This document shows, piece after piece, positions 1 through 9,732 of a stretch of DNA of 64,000 nucleotides (positions are counted from its first letter, which is position 1; each line of letters opens with the position of its first letter). The DNA comes from Halopolyspora algeriensis (GTDB lineage: Bacteria; Actinomycetota; Actinomycetes; Mycobacteriales; Pseudonocardiaceae). The notes beneath the pieces were generated by a model. The model ran no database searches, was not told the DNA's origin, and saw only the letters and a list, made by a program, of their open reading frames with translations. The position numbers and the translations under genes were made by a program. Location: NCBI RefSeq assembly GCF_003337235.1, contig NZ_QPJC01000005.1:124001-188000 (forward strand), in the 5' to 3' direction.

Positions 1-35
1 CAGGCCGGGTGGACACGGTAGGTACCGCCGGAGGG

Positions 36-1976
36 TCACTCGGCAGGGCGCTCGCCTCCTGCGGCCGCGTGCGTGCCCGCTCCCTCGAGGGCTCCTTCGA
101 GACGGTCGGCGACCCACTCCGTGACACGGCGTGCGACATCCTGCTCGGTCAGCTCCAGGTCGGCCAGGACATCGCCGCGCGAGCCATGCTCGAGGAACCG
201 GTTCGGGACACCCAGGTCGCGCAACGGCACGTCCATCTCGGCATCCCGCAGAGCAGCCGCCAGCGACCACCCGAAACCGCCGTGCCGCCCGCAGTCCTCG
301 AGGGTGACCACGAGCCGGTGGTGGGCAGCCATGTCCACCACCGCCTGCGGTACCGGAACCACCCAACGGGGATCGACCACCGTGACCCCGATCCCCTGCG
401 CGGCCAGGCGCTCGGCAGCCGCCACGGCCATCTCGCCGAAGGTTCCCACGGCGGCGAGCAGCACATCGGGCTCCTCGTCCGCACCCGGCTGCCGCAGCAC
501 GTCCACGCCCTCGACGCGCTCGATCGCAGGTACCTCCTCGATGACCGAGCCCTTCGAGAAGCGCACCACGGTAGGACCGTCGTCGACGGCCACCGCCTCG
601 CGCAGTTCCTCCCGCAGGGTGACGGCATCACGGGGAGCGGCGACGCGGATACCCGGCACCACGCCGAGGATCGACAGGTCCCACATGCCGTTGTGGCTCG
701 GGCCGTCCTCACCGGTGATCCCGGAACGATCGAGCGTCACCGTCACCGGTTGGCGGTGCAGGGCGACGTCCATCAGAAGCTGGTCGAACGCCCTGTTGAG
801 GAAGGTCGAGTACACCGCGAACACCGGGTGCAAACCACCCATGGCCATGCCGGCGGCCGAGGTCATGGCGTGCTGTTCGGCGATACCGACGTCGAAGCAG
901 CGGTCCGGATAGTGCTCGGCGAACTTGTCCAGCCCGGTCGGTCCCAGCATCGCCCCCGTGAGAGCCACGATGTCGTCACGTTCCCCACCGATACGCACCA
1001 ATTCGTCGGAGTACACGCTCGTCCAGCTCTTCGGTGCGGGAGCGGTCGGAGCACCCGTCTGCGGATCGATCACCTTGACCTGATGCATCTGGTCGGCCTC
1101 GTGGTTCTCCGCCGGAGCGAAGCCGTTGCCTTTCTGGGTGACGGCATGCACGATCACCGGCCCCCCGAAACTCTTGGCCATCGTCAGGGCGTGCTCCATC
1201 GCCCGCATGTCGTGTCCGTCGACCGGGCCCAGATACTTGATTCCCAGATCGGAGAACATCACCTGGGGACTCAACGCATCCTTGATACCGCTCTTCGCAG
1301 CGTGCAGACCGGTGTAGAGCGGCCTGCCGACCACCGGAAGGTTCCGTACCGTGCGGCGACCGTTCTGCAGGGCACGCTCGTACCCCGGGCGCAGCCGCAG
1401 CGAGGCGAGATGCTCGGCCAGTCCCCCGATGGTGGGGGCATAGGAGCGACCGTTGTCGTTGACCACGATGACCAGCGGGCGTTCCTGATCGGCGGCGATG
1501 TTGTTCAATGCCTCCCAGCACATACCACCGGTCAGAGCGCCGTCACCGACGATCGCGACCGCGTGCCGATCGGCATTGCCGAGCTGGAACGCGCGCGCGA
1601 GCCCGTCGGCATACGACAGCGAGGTCGAAGCATGGCTGTTCTCGACCAGATCGTGTTCGCTCTCGGCTCGCGACGGGTATCCGGACAGCCCCCCGCGCTT
1701 GCGCAACCGGTCGAAACCGTCCTGGCGACCGGTCAGGATCTTGTGCACATAGGCCTGATGCCCGGTGTCGAAGACGATGGCATCTCGCGGGGAGTCGAAC
1801 GTCCGATGGACGGCCAGCGTCAGCTCGACCGCCCCCAGATTCGGGCCGAGATGACCGCCCGTGCGCGATACCTTGTCAATCAGGAACGATCTGATCTCGG
1901 CGGCCAGCTCGACCAACTCGCCGTGCTCCAGGGACTGGACATCGGCCGGACCGTGCACGGACTCCAGCAGCGTCAC
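36..1976 (-). CDS. dxs: 1-deoxy-D-xylulose-5-phosphate synthase
   Basis: This enzyme condenses pyruvate and glyceraldehyde-3-phosphate using thiamine diphosphate, the first step of the MEP isoprenoid pathway in the cytoplasm. The protein shows the family pattern: an N-terminal [16 protein letters not shown] segment, the ThDP/Mg motif GDGALTGGM followed by NN, the transketolase pyrimidine domain with DVGIAEQHA and a C-terminal transketolase domain. I chose the GTG at 1976 because GAGGTGGA lies just upstream and the product begins (M)TLLESVHGP as in actinobacterial Dxs; the frame is open 15 codons further. Length 646 aa is normal. It follows the trmA-like gene on the same strand after about 158 bases, which contain a small CCTTCCG hairpin at 2027-2043. 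Confidence 0.96.
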   Translation of the reverse strand: MTLLESVHGPADVQSLEHGELVELAAEIRSFLIDKVSRTGGHLGPNLGAVELTLAVHRTFDSPRDAIVFDTGHQAYVHKILTGRQDGFDRLRKRGGLSGYPSRAESEHDLVENSHASTSLSYADGLARAFQLGNADRHAVAIVGDGALTGGMCWEALNNIAADQERPLVIVVNDNGRSYAPTIGGLAEHLASLRLRPGYERALQNGRRTVRNLPVVGRPLYTGLHAAKSGIKDALSPQVMFSDLGIKYLGPVDGHDMRAMEHALTMAKSFGGPVIVHAVTQKGNGFAPAENHEADQMHQVKVIDPQTGAPTAPAPKSWTSVYSDELVRIGGERDDIVALTGAMLGPTGLDKFAEHYPDRCFDVGIAEQHAMTSAAGMAMGGLHPVFAVYSTFLNRAFDQLLMDVALHRQPVTVTLDRSGITGEDGPSHNGMWDLSILGVVPGIRVAAPRDAVTLREELREAVAVDDGPTVVRFSKGSVIEEVPAIERVEGVDVLRQPGADEEPDVLLAAVGTFGEMAVAAAERLAAQGIGVTVVDPRWVVPVPQAVVDMAAHHRLVVTLEDCGRHGGFGWSLAAALRDAEMDVPLRDLGVPNRFLEHGSRGDVLADLELTEQDVARRVTEWVADRLEGALEGAGTHAAAGGERPAE

Positions 1977-2134
1977 CGCTCCACCTCGCTCACTACGCCG
2001 GATCACTCGGCTCTGGCACACATACCCCTTCCGATCCGGAAGGCACCCATGCGGCTGCCCGACAGTCTACGGAGCCATGCCGGATGCACCCGACAAGGAG
2101 CTACCACCGTGGTGCGTCTTTTCGTCTCGCATCA

Positions 2135-3391
2135 TCACAACGGTCCTTCGTCGATACGCTCCAGCGCCGCAATGCACTCGACATGGTGGGTCATCGGGAA
2201 AGCATCGAAGGCTTCGATCTCGGCCACGCGATAGCCATGCTCGATGAACAGTCCGAGATCACGCGCCAGGGCCGCAGGATCGCAGGCCACGTGCACGATG
2301 CGCGTGGGCCGATACGCCGAGACCGCCTCGGCGACCGCGCGACCGGCACCCTTGCGAGGGGGATCGAGGACCACGACGTCGGGACGTGCAAGTCCCTGCC
2401 CCGTGATGATTCTCTCGACCTTTCCCGCACGGAACTCGACCTGTGGCAGATCACGCAGATTGGCCGATGCGTCGTCGACCGCGCGTCGCGATGATTCGGC
2501 CATCAGAACCGAACCCGCGGGCCCGACCTGTTCGGCCAGGACGGCGGCGAACAACCCCACACCGCCGTAGAGGTCCCAGGCATGCCCGCCGGAGGGTGCC
2601 CGGGCCATCCTCGCCACCGTCGCGGCGAATGCGTCGGCCGCTGCCGGATGGACCTGCCAGAACCCGTGTGCCCCGAGGTGCCACGACCTGCCTGCCGCTT
2701 CCTCGCGGGCAATCCCGTCACCCCGGACACTCCGGGACACGGGTTTTTCGCGCCCCCGCTGACGCCGAGCGGGCTCACGGCCGTGTGCCGTGACATGAAC
2801 CTCGCCTGCCGCGTCTCTGGTGACCTCCAGCTCCGACTGCTGCGGCCACTGATGCGAGGTCACGTCGTCCAGGGCTCCGGCAACCGTGATCGGGCAGTCC
2901 GCAAGCGGGATGACCCGGTGACTGCGGTGCACGCGAAGCCCCGGACGGCCACTGCCATTCACGGCCAGCCGTACCCTGCTTCGCCAGCGCAGCAGCCCGC
3001 CGGGGAGCTCCCGGACCTCGACGGGAATATCGAGACCGGCGATGCGCTGCAGTTGCTCGGTGACGACAGCGGACTTCAATTCCCGCTGCGTCGTCCCGTC
3101 GGCATGCTGCCAATCACAGCCGCCGCAGCGCTCGGTCCCCCGAGCCATATCGGCCAGCGGACACGGTGGGGTCACCCTGCCCGGCGCCGCCCGGCGTACC
3201 TCCATCGCGTCGGCGCGGCAGAAACCGCCGCCCCGGTCCTCGGTGACCTCCGCGAGCACCCACTCACCGGGCAGGGCATGGCGAACGAAAATCACCCGGC
3301 CCTCGTAACGCGCCACGCAGTGGCCACCGTGCGCCACCGGTCCGACCTCGACCTCCAGGCGCCTTCCGGTCCAGTCCAGCTTCTCCCTCAC
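2135..3391 (-). CDS. TrmA/RumA-family 23S rRNA (uracil-5-)-methyltransferase
   Basis: A class I SAM-dependent RNA m5U methyltransferase, expected to act on rRNA or tRNA uracils in the cytoplasm. An N-terminal TRAM-like domain is followed by a cysteine cluster (CPLADMARGTERCGGCDW) that fits the iron-sulfur site of RumA enzymes. A Rossmann core (DLYGGVGLFAAVLA) and the motif DPPRKG follow, and the catalytic cysteine lies in HVACDPAALARD near the C terminus. I chose the GTG at 3391 because it overlaps the stop of the upstream permease gene in a GTGA, indicating translational coupling. Length 418 aa is usual. The order permease then methyltransferase matches Rv2690c-Rv2689c. The exact target base is not deducible from sequence. 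Confidence 0.88.
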   Translation of the reverse strand: MREKLDWTGRRLEVEVGPVAHGGHCVARYEGRVIFVRHALPGEWVLAEVTEDRGGGFCRADAMEVRRAAPGRVTPPCPLADMARGTERCGGCDWQHADGTTQRELKSAVVTEQLQRIAGLDIPVEVRELPGGLLRWRSRVRLAVNGSGRPGLRVHRSHRVIPLADCPITVAGALDDVTSHQWPQQSELEVTRDAAGEVHVTAHGREPARRQRGREKPVSRSVRGDGIAREEAAGRSWHLGAHGFWQVHPAAADAFAATVARMARAPSGGHAWDLYGGVGLFAAVLAEQVGPAGSVLMAESSRRAVDDASANLRDLPQVEFRAGKVERIITGQGLARPDVVVLDPPRKGAGRAVAEAVSAYRPTRIVHVACDPAALARDLGLFIEHGYRVAEIEAFDAFPMTHHVECIAALERIDEGPL

Positions 3392-5394
3392 CGCCGGCCG
3401 TTGCCTTTCTCGTCCTGACTCAGTCCCCAGCGCACCGACCGGCGGGGCGCGGGCGTGCGAAGGTCCACCCGGGTCGAGGACTCCAGCTGCCACGGCACGC
3501 TGGTCACCATCACACCGGGCTCGAACAGCAGCCGACTCTTGAGACGCAACGCGCTCTGGTTGTGCAGCAGTTGCTCCCACCAGTGCCCGACCACGTATTC
3601 CGGAATGAACACCGTCACCACATCCCGGGGGCTCTCCCGCCGGATGCGCTTGACATATTCGACAACCGGACGCGTGATCTCCCGGTACGGGGACTCGACC
3701 ACCTTCAGCGGGACGGGCAGATCTTCCGCCTCCCAGGCTGTCCGCAGCGCTCTGGTGTCCTCGTCGTCGACATTGACCGTGATCGCCTCCAGCGTGTCCG
3801 GGCGAGTGGCCCTGGCATAGGCCAAGGCCCGCAGCGTCGGCAGGTGCACCTGCGAAACCAGCACGATCGCATAGTTCCGGGAGGGCAGCACGGCGGGAAT
3901 GTCCCGTTTGTGCAACTCCCGCGAGACCCGGTCGTAGTGCCGCCGGATCGCGGTCATCAGCGCATAGCCTGCCGCCATCGCCGCGATCGCGATCCAAGCT
4001 CCCTCGAGGAATTTCGTCAGCAGCACGATGACCAGCACCGAGCCACTCATGATCAAGCCGAACCCGTTGATCGCCTGGCTCCGCCGCACCCGGCGTCGCT
4101 CGGGCGGATCGGTCACGGTACGCAGGTGCCGGTTCCAGTGCCGCAGCATCCCGAGCTGGCTGAGCGTGAATGAGACGAACACGCCCACGACGTAGAGCTG
4201 CACCAGTTGCGTGACCTGCGCTCTGAAGGCGATGACCAGCAGAATCGCAAAAATCGTGAGGGACACGATGCCGTTCGAGAACGCAAGGCGATCCCCGCGC
4301 GTGTGGAATTGCCGGGGCAGGTAACGATCCTGGGACAGGACCGAGCCCAGCACCGGAAACCCGTTGTAGGCGGTATTCGCGGCCAGGATCAGAATGACCG
4401 CCGTGGCGATGGTCACGTAGTAGACGGCGGGCGGAAAAACGTCGAACACCGCTCCGGCGATCTGAGCGACCATCGTGCCCTGCTCGTAGCCCGGGGGCGC
4501 ATCGACGATCTGCTCTGCCGGATTCTCCGCGAGCCGCACTCCGGTGATCCGAGCGAGAAAGATCAGTCCCATGAGCATGGTGACCGAGATGAGACCCATC
4601 ATCAGCAGCGTGTTCGCCGCGTTGCGCGGCTTGGGCTTGCGAAAAGCGGGCACGCCGTTGCTGATGGCCTCAACCCCGGTCAACGCTGCCGCCCCCTGGG
4701 AGAACGAGCGCATCACCAGGAATGCGAAGGCCAGCCCCGCAGCCTGCCCGGGCTCCGCCTGGATCTCCACCGAAGCGCTCTCGGCGCGCATCGTCTCGTC
4801 GAGCACCAGCGCACGAAAAAGCCCGAATCCGATCATCCCGAGGATTCCCACCAGGAACGCGTACGTCGGGATGGCCATGAATCCCCCGGACTCGCGCACC
4901 CCCCGCAGGTTGATGGCGGTGAGCACGACGATGGCCATGACCGCGAACGCGGTCCGGTGCGAGGCCACGAACGGGACCACCGCACCGATGGTGGCAGCTG
5001 CCGACGAGATCGAGACCGCGACGGTGAGCACGTAATCCACCAGCAGCGCACTGGCCACGGTCAACCCCGCCCGACGCCCCAGGTTGACCGTGGCCACCTC
5101 GTAGTCACCGCCCCCGGACGGGTAAGCCCGCACGTTCTGCCGGTAGCTGGCGACCACGGTGAGCATGACCAGCGCGACGAGCGCACCGATCCAGGGAGTG
5201 AGGGTGTAGGCGGACAGTCCCGCCACCGACAACACCAGGAAGATCTCTTCCGGTGCGTAGGCGACCGACGACATCGCGTCGGAGGCGAACACCGGCAGCG
5301 CGAGCCGTTTCGGCAGCCGCGTGCGGGGCAGCCGATCGCTGCGGAATGGACGACCCACCAGCAGGCGTTTCGCCGCGATTGCGAGCTTGGACAC
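3388..5394 (-). CDS. KimA-like APC-superfamily potassium permease
   Basis: A 668-residue membrane transporter of the APC superfamily with about 12 hydrophobic segments followed by a cytoplasmic domain of about 190 residues. The N terminus (ALPVFASDAMSSVAYAPEEI, then YRQNVRAYPSGGGDYEVA and DYVLTVAVSISS) and the tail (LLHNQSALRLKSRLL) resemble the c-di-AMP-regulated K+ importer KimA (YdaO) of Bacillus rather than ordinary amino-acid permeases. The M. tuberculosis counterpart by position is Rv2690c. It is divergent from ceoB-ceoC, which encode RCK potassium-gating proteins; this supports a K+ role, although the substrate is inferred. It overlaps the trmA-like gene downstream. An amino-acid substrate remains the alternative. 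Confidence 0.82.
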   Translation of the reverse strand: MSKLAIAAKRLLVGRPFRSDRLPRTRLPKRLALPVFASDAMSSVAYAPEEIFLVLSVAGLSAYTLTPWIGALVALVMLTVVASYRQNVRAYPSGGGDYEVATVNLGRRAGLTVASALLVDYVLTVAVSISSAAATIGAVVPFVASHRTAFAVMAIVVLTAINLRGVRESGGFMAIPTYAFLVGILGMIGFGLFRALVLDETMRAESASVEIQAEPGQAAGLAFAFLVMRSFSQGAAALTGVEAISNGVPAFRKPKPRNAANTLLMMGLISVTMLMGLIFLARITGVRLAENPAEQIVDAPPGYEQGTMVAQIAGAVFDVFPPAVYYVTIATAVILILAANTAYNGFPVLGSVLSQDRYLPRQFHTRGDRLAFSNGIVSLTIFAILLVIAFRAQVTQLVQLYVVGVFVSFTLSQLGMLRHWNRHLRTVTDPPERRRVRRSQAINGFGLIMSGSVLVIVLLTKFLEGAWIAIAAMAAGYALMTAIRRHYDRVSRELHKRDIPAVLPSRNYAIVLVSQVHLPTLRALAYARATRPDTLEAITVNVDDEDTRALRTAWEAEDLPVPLKVVESPYREITRPVVEYVKRIRRESPRDVVTVFIPEYVVGHWWEQLLHNQSALRLKSRLLFEPGVMVTSVPWQLESSTRVDLRTPAPRRSVRWGLSQDEKGNGRR

Positions 5395-5697
5395 GGCCCA
5401 GAGCGTAAGCCCCGGCCCCCACGCGCTCGTGGGACGGCGGCCCCGAATCCGCTCACGTCACATCCGCACCCGGTACCCGCTGACGCCCGCACGCTCTCAC
5501 TCGATACGGTGCATCAGCCTGTGATCACCGCGGTGCGCGAACCAGCTCGGTGAAACCGCCGTGTCCGGTCGCGAAAACGGCCTCTCCGGGGGTTGTCGCG
5601 CTACAGCGGCATCACCGGGTGGACGGGGTACCGTCACGGGGACATCGATGACCACAGCAGGTCATCCCGGCGAACGATCTGCAGCGAGGAGACGGGC
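5395..5697. other. divergent intergenic region, permease / ceoB
   Basis: About 300 bases between the permease start and the ceoB start, which must hold both promoters. A possible -10 (TACCGT, 5629-5634) faces ceoB, but I see no convincing -35 at normal spacing. I found no riboswitch-like fold (a c-di-AMP element was considered) and no credible small gene. The region is otherwise unassigned. Confidence 0.4.
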
Positions 5698-6363
5698 GTG
5701 CATGTGGTGATCATGGGCTGTGGACGGGTCGGGGCATCCCTGGCCGCGGCACTGCAGCGGCTCGATCACACCGTCGCCGTGGTGGACAAGGATGCCCAAG
5801 CGTTCCATCGCCTGAACAGGAACTTCAGCGGCTACCGGGTCACCGGTAACGGTATCGACCGAGATGTCCTGGCCGAAGCGGGGATCGAGCAGGCCGCGGC
5901 ATTCGCGGCCGTGTCCAACGGGGACAACTCCAACATCGTCTCCGCACGGGTCGCTCGCGAGACCTTCGGAGTCGACCACGTCGTGGCCCGGATCTACGAT
6001 CCGAAACGCGCCGAGGTCTATCAGCGACTGGGCATTCCCACCGTGGCCACGGTGCCGTGGACCACGGACCGCTTCCTGCGCATGCTCCTGCCCGAGGGAG
6101 TGGCGACGGAATGGCGTGAACCCTCGGGTACGGTCGCGGTCCTGCAGCTGCCGCTGCACGATGGATGGATCGGTCACCGCGTATCGGAACTGGAGAGGAC
6201 AACGGGCTCGCGCGTGGCGTTCATCATGCGTTTCGGCACGGGCGTCCTTGTCGGGCAGGACACGATCGTGCAGGCCGACGACGCGGTCTACGTCGCGGCA
6301 CTGTCCGGCACGGTCACCGACGTCACCGCCGCAGCCCAACGAGCACCCGAGGAGAGCGAGTAA
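5698..6363 (+). CDS. ceoB: TrkA-type RCK potassium channel regulatory protein CeoB
   Basis: A cytoplasmic RCK protein of 221 residues: an N-terminal Rossmann domain (GCGRVGASLA, then VVDKD for the nucleotide ribose) and a C-terminal TrkA_C domain from about residue 140. Such proteins bind NAD(H), ATP or ADP and gate K+ transporters. The open frame extends upstream, but GTG at 5698 has GAGGAG six bases before it and starts exactly at the Rossmann strand (VHVVIMGCG). It is followed with no gap by the paralogue ceoC (TAA then ATG), so the two are an operon and probably form a heteromer. No TrkH/KtrB channel subunit is in the window; the nearest transporter is the divergent KimA-like permease. 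Confidence 0.93.
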   Translation: MHVVIMGCGRVGASLAAALQRLDHTVAVVDKDAQAFHRLNRNFSGYRVTGNGIDRDVLAEAGIEQAAAFAAVSNGDNSNIVSARVARETFGVDHVVARIYDPKRAEVYQRLGIPTVATVPWTTDRFLRMLLPEGVATEWREPSGTVAVLQLPLHDGWIGHRVSELERTTGSRVAFIMRFGTGVLVGQDTIVQADDAVYVAALSGTVTDVTAAAQRAPEESE

Positions 6364-7035
6364 ATGCGCATCGCGATCGCGGGGGCCGGTGCTGTCGGCC
6401 AATCCATCGCACGCGAGCTGCTCGACGCCGGCCACGAGATCATGCTGATCGAACGCAGCAGTCACAATCATCAGCCCATGCGTATCCCGCGCGCGGAATG
6501 GGTGCTTGCCGACGCCTGCGAGCTGGCTTCCCTCGAAGAAGCCGGTATCGAGCGGTGCGATGTGGTCATCGCGGCCACCGGGGACGACAAGGTCAACCTG
6601 GTGGTCTCCCTGCTGACCAAGACCGAGTTCGCCGTGCGACGCGTGGTGGCCCGGGTCAACGAGCCACGCAACGAGTGGCTGTTCACCGAGGCCTGGGGCG
6701 TGGACGTCGCGGTTTCCACACCCCGCATGCTCGCCGCGATGGTCGAGGAAGCGGTGAACGTGGGAGATCTGGTCCGCCTGATGACCCTGCGTCAGGGCCA
6801 GGCGAACCTCGTGGAGATGACCTTGCCCGCGAGCACCCCGCTGGCCGGGAAACAGGTTCGCGATCTCACCTTGCCCACGGATGCGGCGCTGGTCACGATC
6901 CTGCGCGGTGGCCGGGTGATCGTGCCGCAACCCGACGACCCCCTGGAGGCCGGTGACGAGATGCTGTTCGTCGCCACCGAGGATGTCGAGGAACAGATCC
7001 AGGCCGCGGTCCACGCTCGGCCGGGCCGGAGCTGA
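6364..7035 (+). CDS. ceoC: TrkA-type RCK potassium channel regulatory protein CeoC
   Basis: The second RCK protein of the pair, 223 residues, with Rossmann motif GAGAVGQSIA, an acidic strand end (LIERS) and a TrkA_C domain over about residues 135-215. Its ATG directly follows the ceoB stop and the coding end of ceoB (GAGGAGAGCGAG) serves as ribosome binding site, so translation is likely coupled. It is known as ceoC/Rv2692 in M. tuberculosis. The two-gene arrangement differs from Escherichia coli, where a single TrkA carries two RCK units. Role: ligand-dependent gating of a K+ transporter at the inner face of the membrane; the partner is not proven here. Confidence 0.93.
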   Translation: MRIAIAGAGAVGQSIARELLDAGHEIMLIERSSHNHQPMRIPRAEWVLADACELASLEEAGIERCDVVIAATGDDKVNLVVSLLTKTEFAVRRVVARVNEPRNEWLFTEAWGVDVAVSTPRMLAAMVEEAVNVGDLVRLMTLRQGQANLVEMTLPASTPLAGKQVRDLTLPTDAALVTILRGGRVIVPQPDDPLEAGDEMLFVATEDVEEQIQAAVHARPGRS

Positions 7036-7178
7036 CGAGAGAGGAACCGGCCGCGGGTATCACCCGGCAGGCTCGGAGCTCACCGTCCTCGTGTCCGGGA
7101 GGGGAGGTTTCCACCCGTGTGCCGGGCGGCACAGGTCCGTTCCTCGCGCACCTTCCTCCGTGGAGCAGTGGTGCTCCC

Positions 7179-8003
7179 TCACGTGGCCGGTGGGCTCCCA
7201 CGCGGCGTCGAAGGACGCGACCGTACGGTGGGAGACCCCCCCGCCGTCGGCGAGTTCGCGGCCTCGACCTCTTCGGCGACCCTCGCCGCCCGGCGGATCG
7301 CCCACACGGTCACGATCAGCGCCAAGCCGGTGAGCGGATACCCCATCGCAATACGAGCGAAGGCAAGCCAACCCGTCTGATCGGCAACGTAGAGCCACTG
7401 CTGGACCACGAATTTCGCGGCGAACACCACTGTCCAGGCCAGCGTCGCGATGTCGTAACCCAGCAAGGCCCTGCGATGCCTGCGCCAGGAGAACCCCAGG
7501 CCGTTCAGCGCGGACCAGGCGACCCCGACCAGAGGCCAGCGCACGAATATCGAGATCAAGAAGGCGCCACCGTAGAGCAGACTGGTCCAGATACCCAGCA
7601 GGAAGAATCCCTTGGCGTCGCCGGTTCGATACGCGATGAACGAGCACACTGCGACGCCGATCACACCGGAGATCGCCGGCTGCAGCGGTTCCTTGCGGAC
7701 GATCCGCGCGACCGAGATGGCCAGCGCGACCCCGATCGCGCTCCAGATGGCCGGCGCCATACTCGCCCAGGAGTTCACCACCACGAACACGATGATCGGC
7801 ACGGCGGAATAGGCAAGACCGCTGACCCCGCCCATCTGCTCGAGCAGCGTCTGCTGTGCGTCCTTCCGTTCGGAGTCTTCGCCCCGTGCATCGCTGCCCG
7901 ATGCCCGGTCCGCACCGGAAGTGTGCCCGTGGAGCCACCTCCCGGATGCGCCGGCCCGTTGCGGTGGTCGGTCATCGGGTTCGGATGCCCTGGTTTCGCT
8001 CAT
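7179..8003 (-). CDS. DUF3159 family membrane protein
   Basis: An integral membrane protein of unknown function found across actinobacteria (position of Rv2693c). From the ATG at 8003 it is 274 residues: a polar N terminus of about 50 residues, then about six hydrophobic segments (for example YSAVPIIVFVVVNSWASM and GVIGVAVCSFIAY), ending in a polar tail rich in Pro, Ser and Thr. The ATG overlaps the stop of the OB-fold gene as ATGA, so the two are coupled. The open frame upstream of this ATG reads through the OB-fold gene and is not coding. It ends about 140 bases from the convergent ceoC. Confidence 0.85.
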   Translation of the reverse strand: MSETRASEPDDRPPQRAGASGRWLHGHTSGADRASGSDARGEDSERKDAQQTLLEQMGGVSGLAYSAVPIIVFVVVNSWASMAPAIWSAIGVALAISVARIVRKEPLQPAISGVIGVAVCSFIAYRTGDAKGFFLLGIWTSLLYGGAFLISIFVRWPLVGVAWSALNGLGFSWRRHRRALLGYDIATLAWTVVFAAKFVVQQWLYVADQTGWLAFARIAMGYPLTGLALIVTVWAIRRAARVAEEVEAANSPTAGGSPTVRSRPSTPRGSPPAT

Positions 8004-8377
8004 GCGGTGTTCTGCAACTCGTAGTAGGGGTTGTAGAGGACCTTGTGACCGTCCCGGAGTGCGATCCGGCCACGAGCCTTGATCGTCCGGCCCGGTTCGA
8101 TTCCGGTGATCCGCCTGCGGCCCAGCCAGACCAGCGTGACCCCTTCGGTTCCGTCGAACAATTCGGCTTCCAGTGTGGGAGCCGACGCCTTCGGCGCCAA
8201 GCCCACGCTCCGCAGTCGGCCCAACACCACTGCCTGCTGGCCGCACTCGCAATCACACGCGCGTTGCGCACCCACCGCCTGCGACCTCTCCGAGAGGTCG
8301 TCGGCGTCGAGTTCGGCAACGTCACTGGTGAGGTGGTGTACGAGGCGGCGAAGGTAGCCACCTCTGGTGTTGCTCAT
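8000..8377 (-). CDS. OB-fold nucleic-acid-binding protein
   Basis: A 125-residue protein whose second half reads as an OB-fold (LEAELFDGTEGVTLVWLGRR, then GIEPGRTIKARGRIALRDG), the kind found in tRNA and DNA-binding proteins. The N-terminal half has two cysteines (ACDCECGQQ) that could bind metal. Start ATG at 8377 is preceded by GGGAG; upstream codons in frame lack a better site. It is the Rv2694c-position gene and is coupled to the DUF3159 membrane protein by an ATGA overlap. Specific function unknown. Confidence 0.82.
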   Translation of the reverse strand: MSNTRGGYLRRLVHHLTSDVAELDADDLSERSQAVGAQRACDCECGQQAVVLGRLRSVGLAPKASAPTLEAELFDGTEGVTLVWLGRRRITGIEPGRTIKARGRIALRDGHKVLYNPYYELQNTA

Positions 8378-8564
8378 GTAGCGCTCCCGTGCGCCTCGGG
8401 GCCCGACTCCGCAGCCCGTCCGCAGCCCAGCGTAGCCCGCTGACGGGGCCACGGGGCCACCCCGCCGGGAATTCGACTACGATGCCCACGATCGGACTGC
8501 TTTCCATGGTCCGAAAAGGTCATGCAATGGACCGTCGCGCCACGGCAGGCGAGGATCGACTCCG

Positions 8565-9215
8565 CTACTCGGTCTGCTCCTGCGCCTGCTGGATGTGCCT
8601 GGCTATCTCTTCCGGAAGTTCGATCGGCAGCGGCGCACGCACCGGCATCGGCTCCTCACCGCGCACCACCACCGTCTCGTCGATCAGCGCGTACAGCAGC
8701 TTTCCGCAAGCCTCGATGTTCTCCGCGGGTGCAGCAGCCACCCCGCGCAGCAGCCACCGGGGGCCGTCCACCCCGACGAACCGCAACACCGCCTGGGACG
8801 TGTCGGCGGTCAGCTCCGGGCCCCACTCGCCCTCGTCGACGCGCACCTGCGCCCCGTCGGAGCGCAATTGCTCGAGGAGTTCCCGGCGGACCTCCTGCCA
8901 GAGTCCGCTCGTCCGAGGAGCGGCAAAGGCGCTGACGGTGAGACGTCCCACCTGCGTGAGCAGGTGTACCGCACGTACCGGTCCGGCGGGATCGACCTCC
9001 ACCTGGAGCTGGCTGCCCTCGGGTACCGGCAGGCGTACCGAACCCAGGTCGAGACGCTCGACCTCGTCCTCCGGCGCCTCGGCGACGTCGTAGGGCCCAC
9101 CGATGTCAACGTCGGCGTCGACATCCGGGTCCTCGGCATCCCCGCCGCCCTCGGCGGACGTGTCCCACTCATCGGCTTGCGTGTGCCGCCCTCGGCGACG
9201 ACCCCAACCGAACAT
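8565..9215 (-). CDS. DUF3710 domain-containing protein
   Basis: A 216-residue soluble protein of the actinobacterial DUF3710 family (Rv2696c position). It begins MFGWGRRRGRH with an acidic stretch at about residues 15-50 (DPDVDADVDIGGPYD), followed by an alpha/beta domain containing GRLTVSAFAAPRTSGLW and WLLRGVAAAP, as seen throughout the family. It starts four bases after the dut stop at 9220, so dut and this gene form an operon. No catalytic motif is visible. Function unknown. Confidence 0.85.
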   Translation of the reverse strand: MFGWGRRRGRHTQADEWDTSAEGGGDAEDPDVDADVDIGGPYDVAEAPEDEVERLDLGSVRLPVPEGSQLQVEVDPAGPVRAVHLLTQVGRLTVSAFAAPRTSGLWQEVRRELLEQLRSDGAQVRVDEGEWGPELTADTSQAVLRFVGVDGPRWLLRGVAAAPAENIEACGKLLYALIDETVVVRGEEPMPVRAPLPIELPEEIARHIQQAQEQTE

Positions 9216-9219
9216 GCCC

Positions 9220-9714
9220 TCAGACCTCCGTCCTGCGCTCGGCTCCGGGTTCCTCCGGCACCGTCAACGCGTCGTGCCCGCCGGTCGAACCGTAACCGCC
9301 GGCGCCTCGCCGAGACTCTGGCAGCTTGTCGACCTCGGCGAAAACCGCATGCTCCACACGCTGTACCACCAGCTGCGCGATGCGATCACCCCGACGTAGT
9401 GACACGGCTGCACGGCGATCATGATTGATCAGACACACCTTGATCTCACCCCGGTATCCGGCGTCCACGGTGCCGGGAGCGTTCACCACCCCGAGTCCCA
9501 TCCTGGCCGCCAATCCGGAGCGCGGATGCACGAAACCGACATATCCCTCCGGAAGAGCGATGGCGATACCGGTTCCCACCAGAGCACGCTCCCCCGGTTC
9601 GAGCACCACATCGGTCGTGGTCACCAGATCGGCACCGGCATCTCCCGGCTCGGCATACGCGGGGAGGGCAACATCGGGATCAACACGGGTCAGCAGGACC
9701 TTCACGCTCGACAC
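9220..9714 (-). CDS. dut: deoxyuridine 5'-triphosphate nucleotidohydrolase (dUTPase)
   Basis: Hydrolyses dUTP to dUMP and pyrophosphate, keeping uracil out of DNA and supplying dTMP synthesis. All five motifs of the trimeric family are present in order: [39 protein letters not shown] and the C-terminal [10 protein letters not shown]. Length 164 aa is normal. The GTG start lies only 24 bases from the divergent GTG of the DUF3093 gene. A -10-like TAGTCT (9728 down to 9723) ends eight bases before the GTG, which suggests a leaderless or nearly leaderless transcript. Confidence 0.97.
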   Translation of the reverse strand: MSSVKVLLTRVDPDVALPAYAEPGDAGADLVTTTDVVLEPGERALVGTGIAIALPEGYVGFVHPRSGLAARMGLGVVNAPGTVDAGYRGEIKVCLINHDRRAAVSLRRGDRIAQLVVQRVEHAVFAEVDKLPESRRGAGGYGSTGGHDALTVPEEPGAERRTEV

Positions 9715-9722
9715 GGACGCCG

Positions 9723-9732
9723 AGACTACCCT
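9723..9732. promoter_or_regulatory. overlapping divergent -10 elements, dut / DUF3093 gene
   Basis: Two -10 hexamers of the TANNNT type face away from each other and share two bases. TACCCT (9727-9732) reads right toward the DUF3093 GTG six bases later. TAGTCT (9728 to 9723 on the minus strand) reads left toward the dut GTG eight bases later. No clear -35 was seen for either. Spacing suggests leaderless transcripts starting at or near both GTG codons. Confidence 0.5.

Noticed and set aside
5395-5697. A c-di-AMP riboswitch for the KimA-like gene
   Set aside because: The gap is short and I see no ydaO-type pseudo-symmetric fold.
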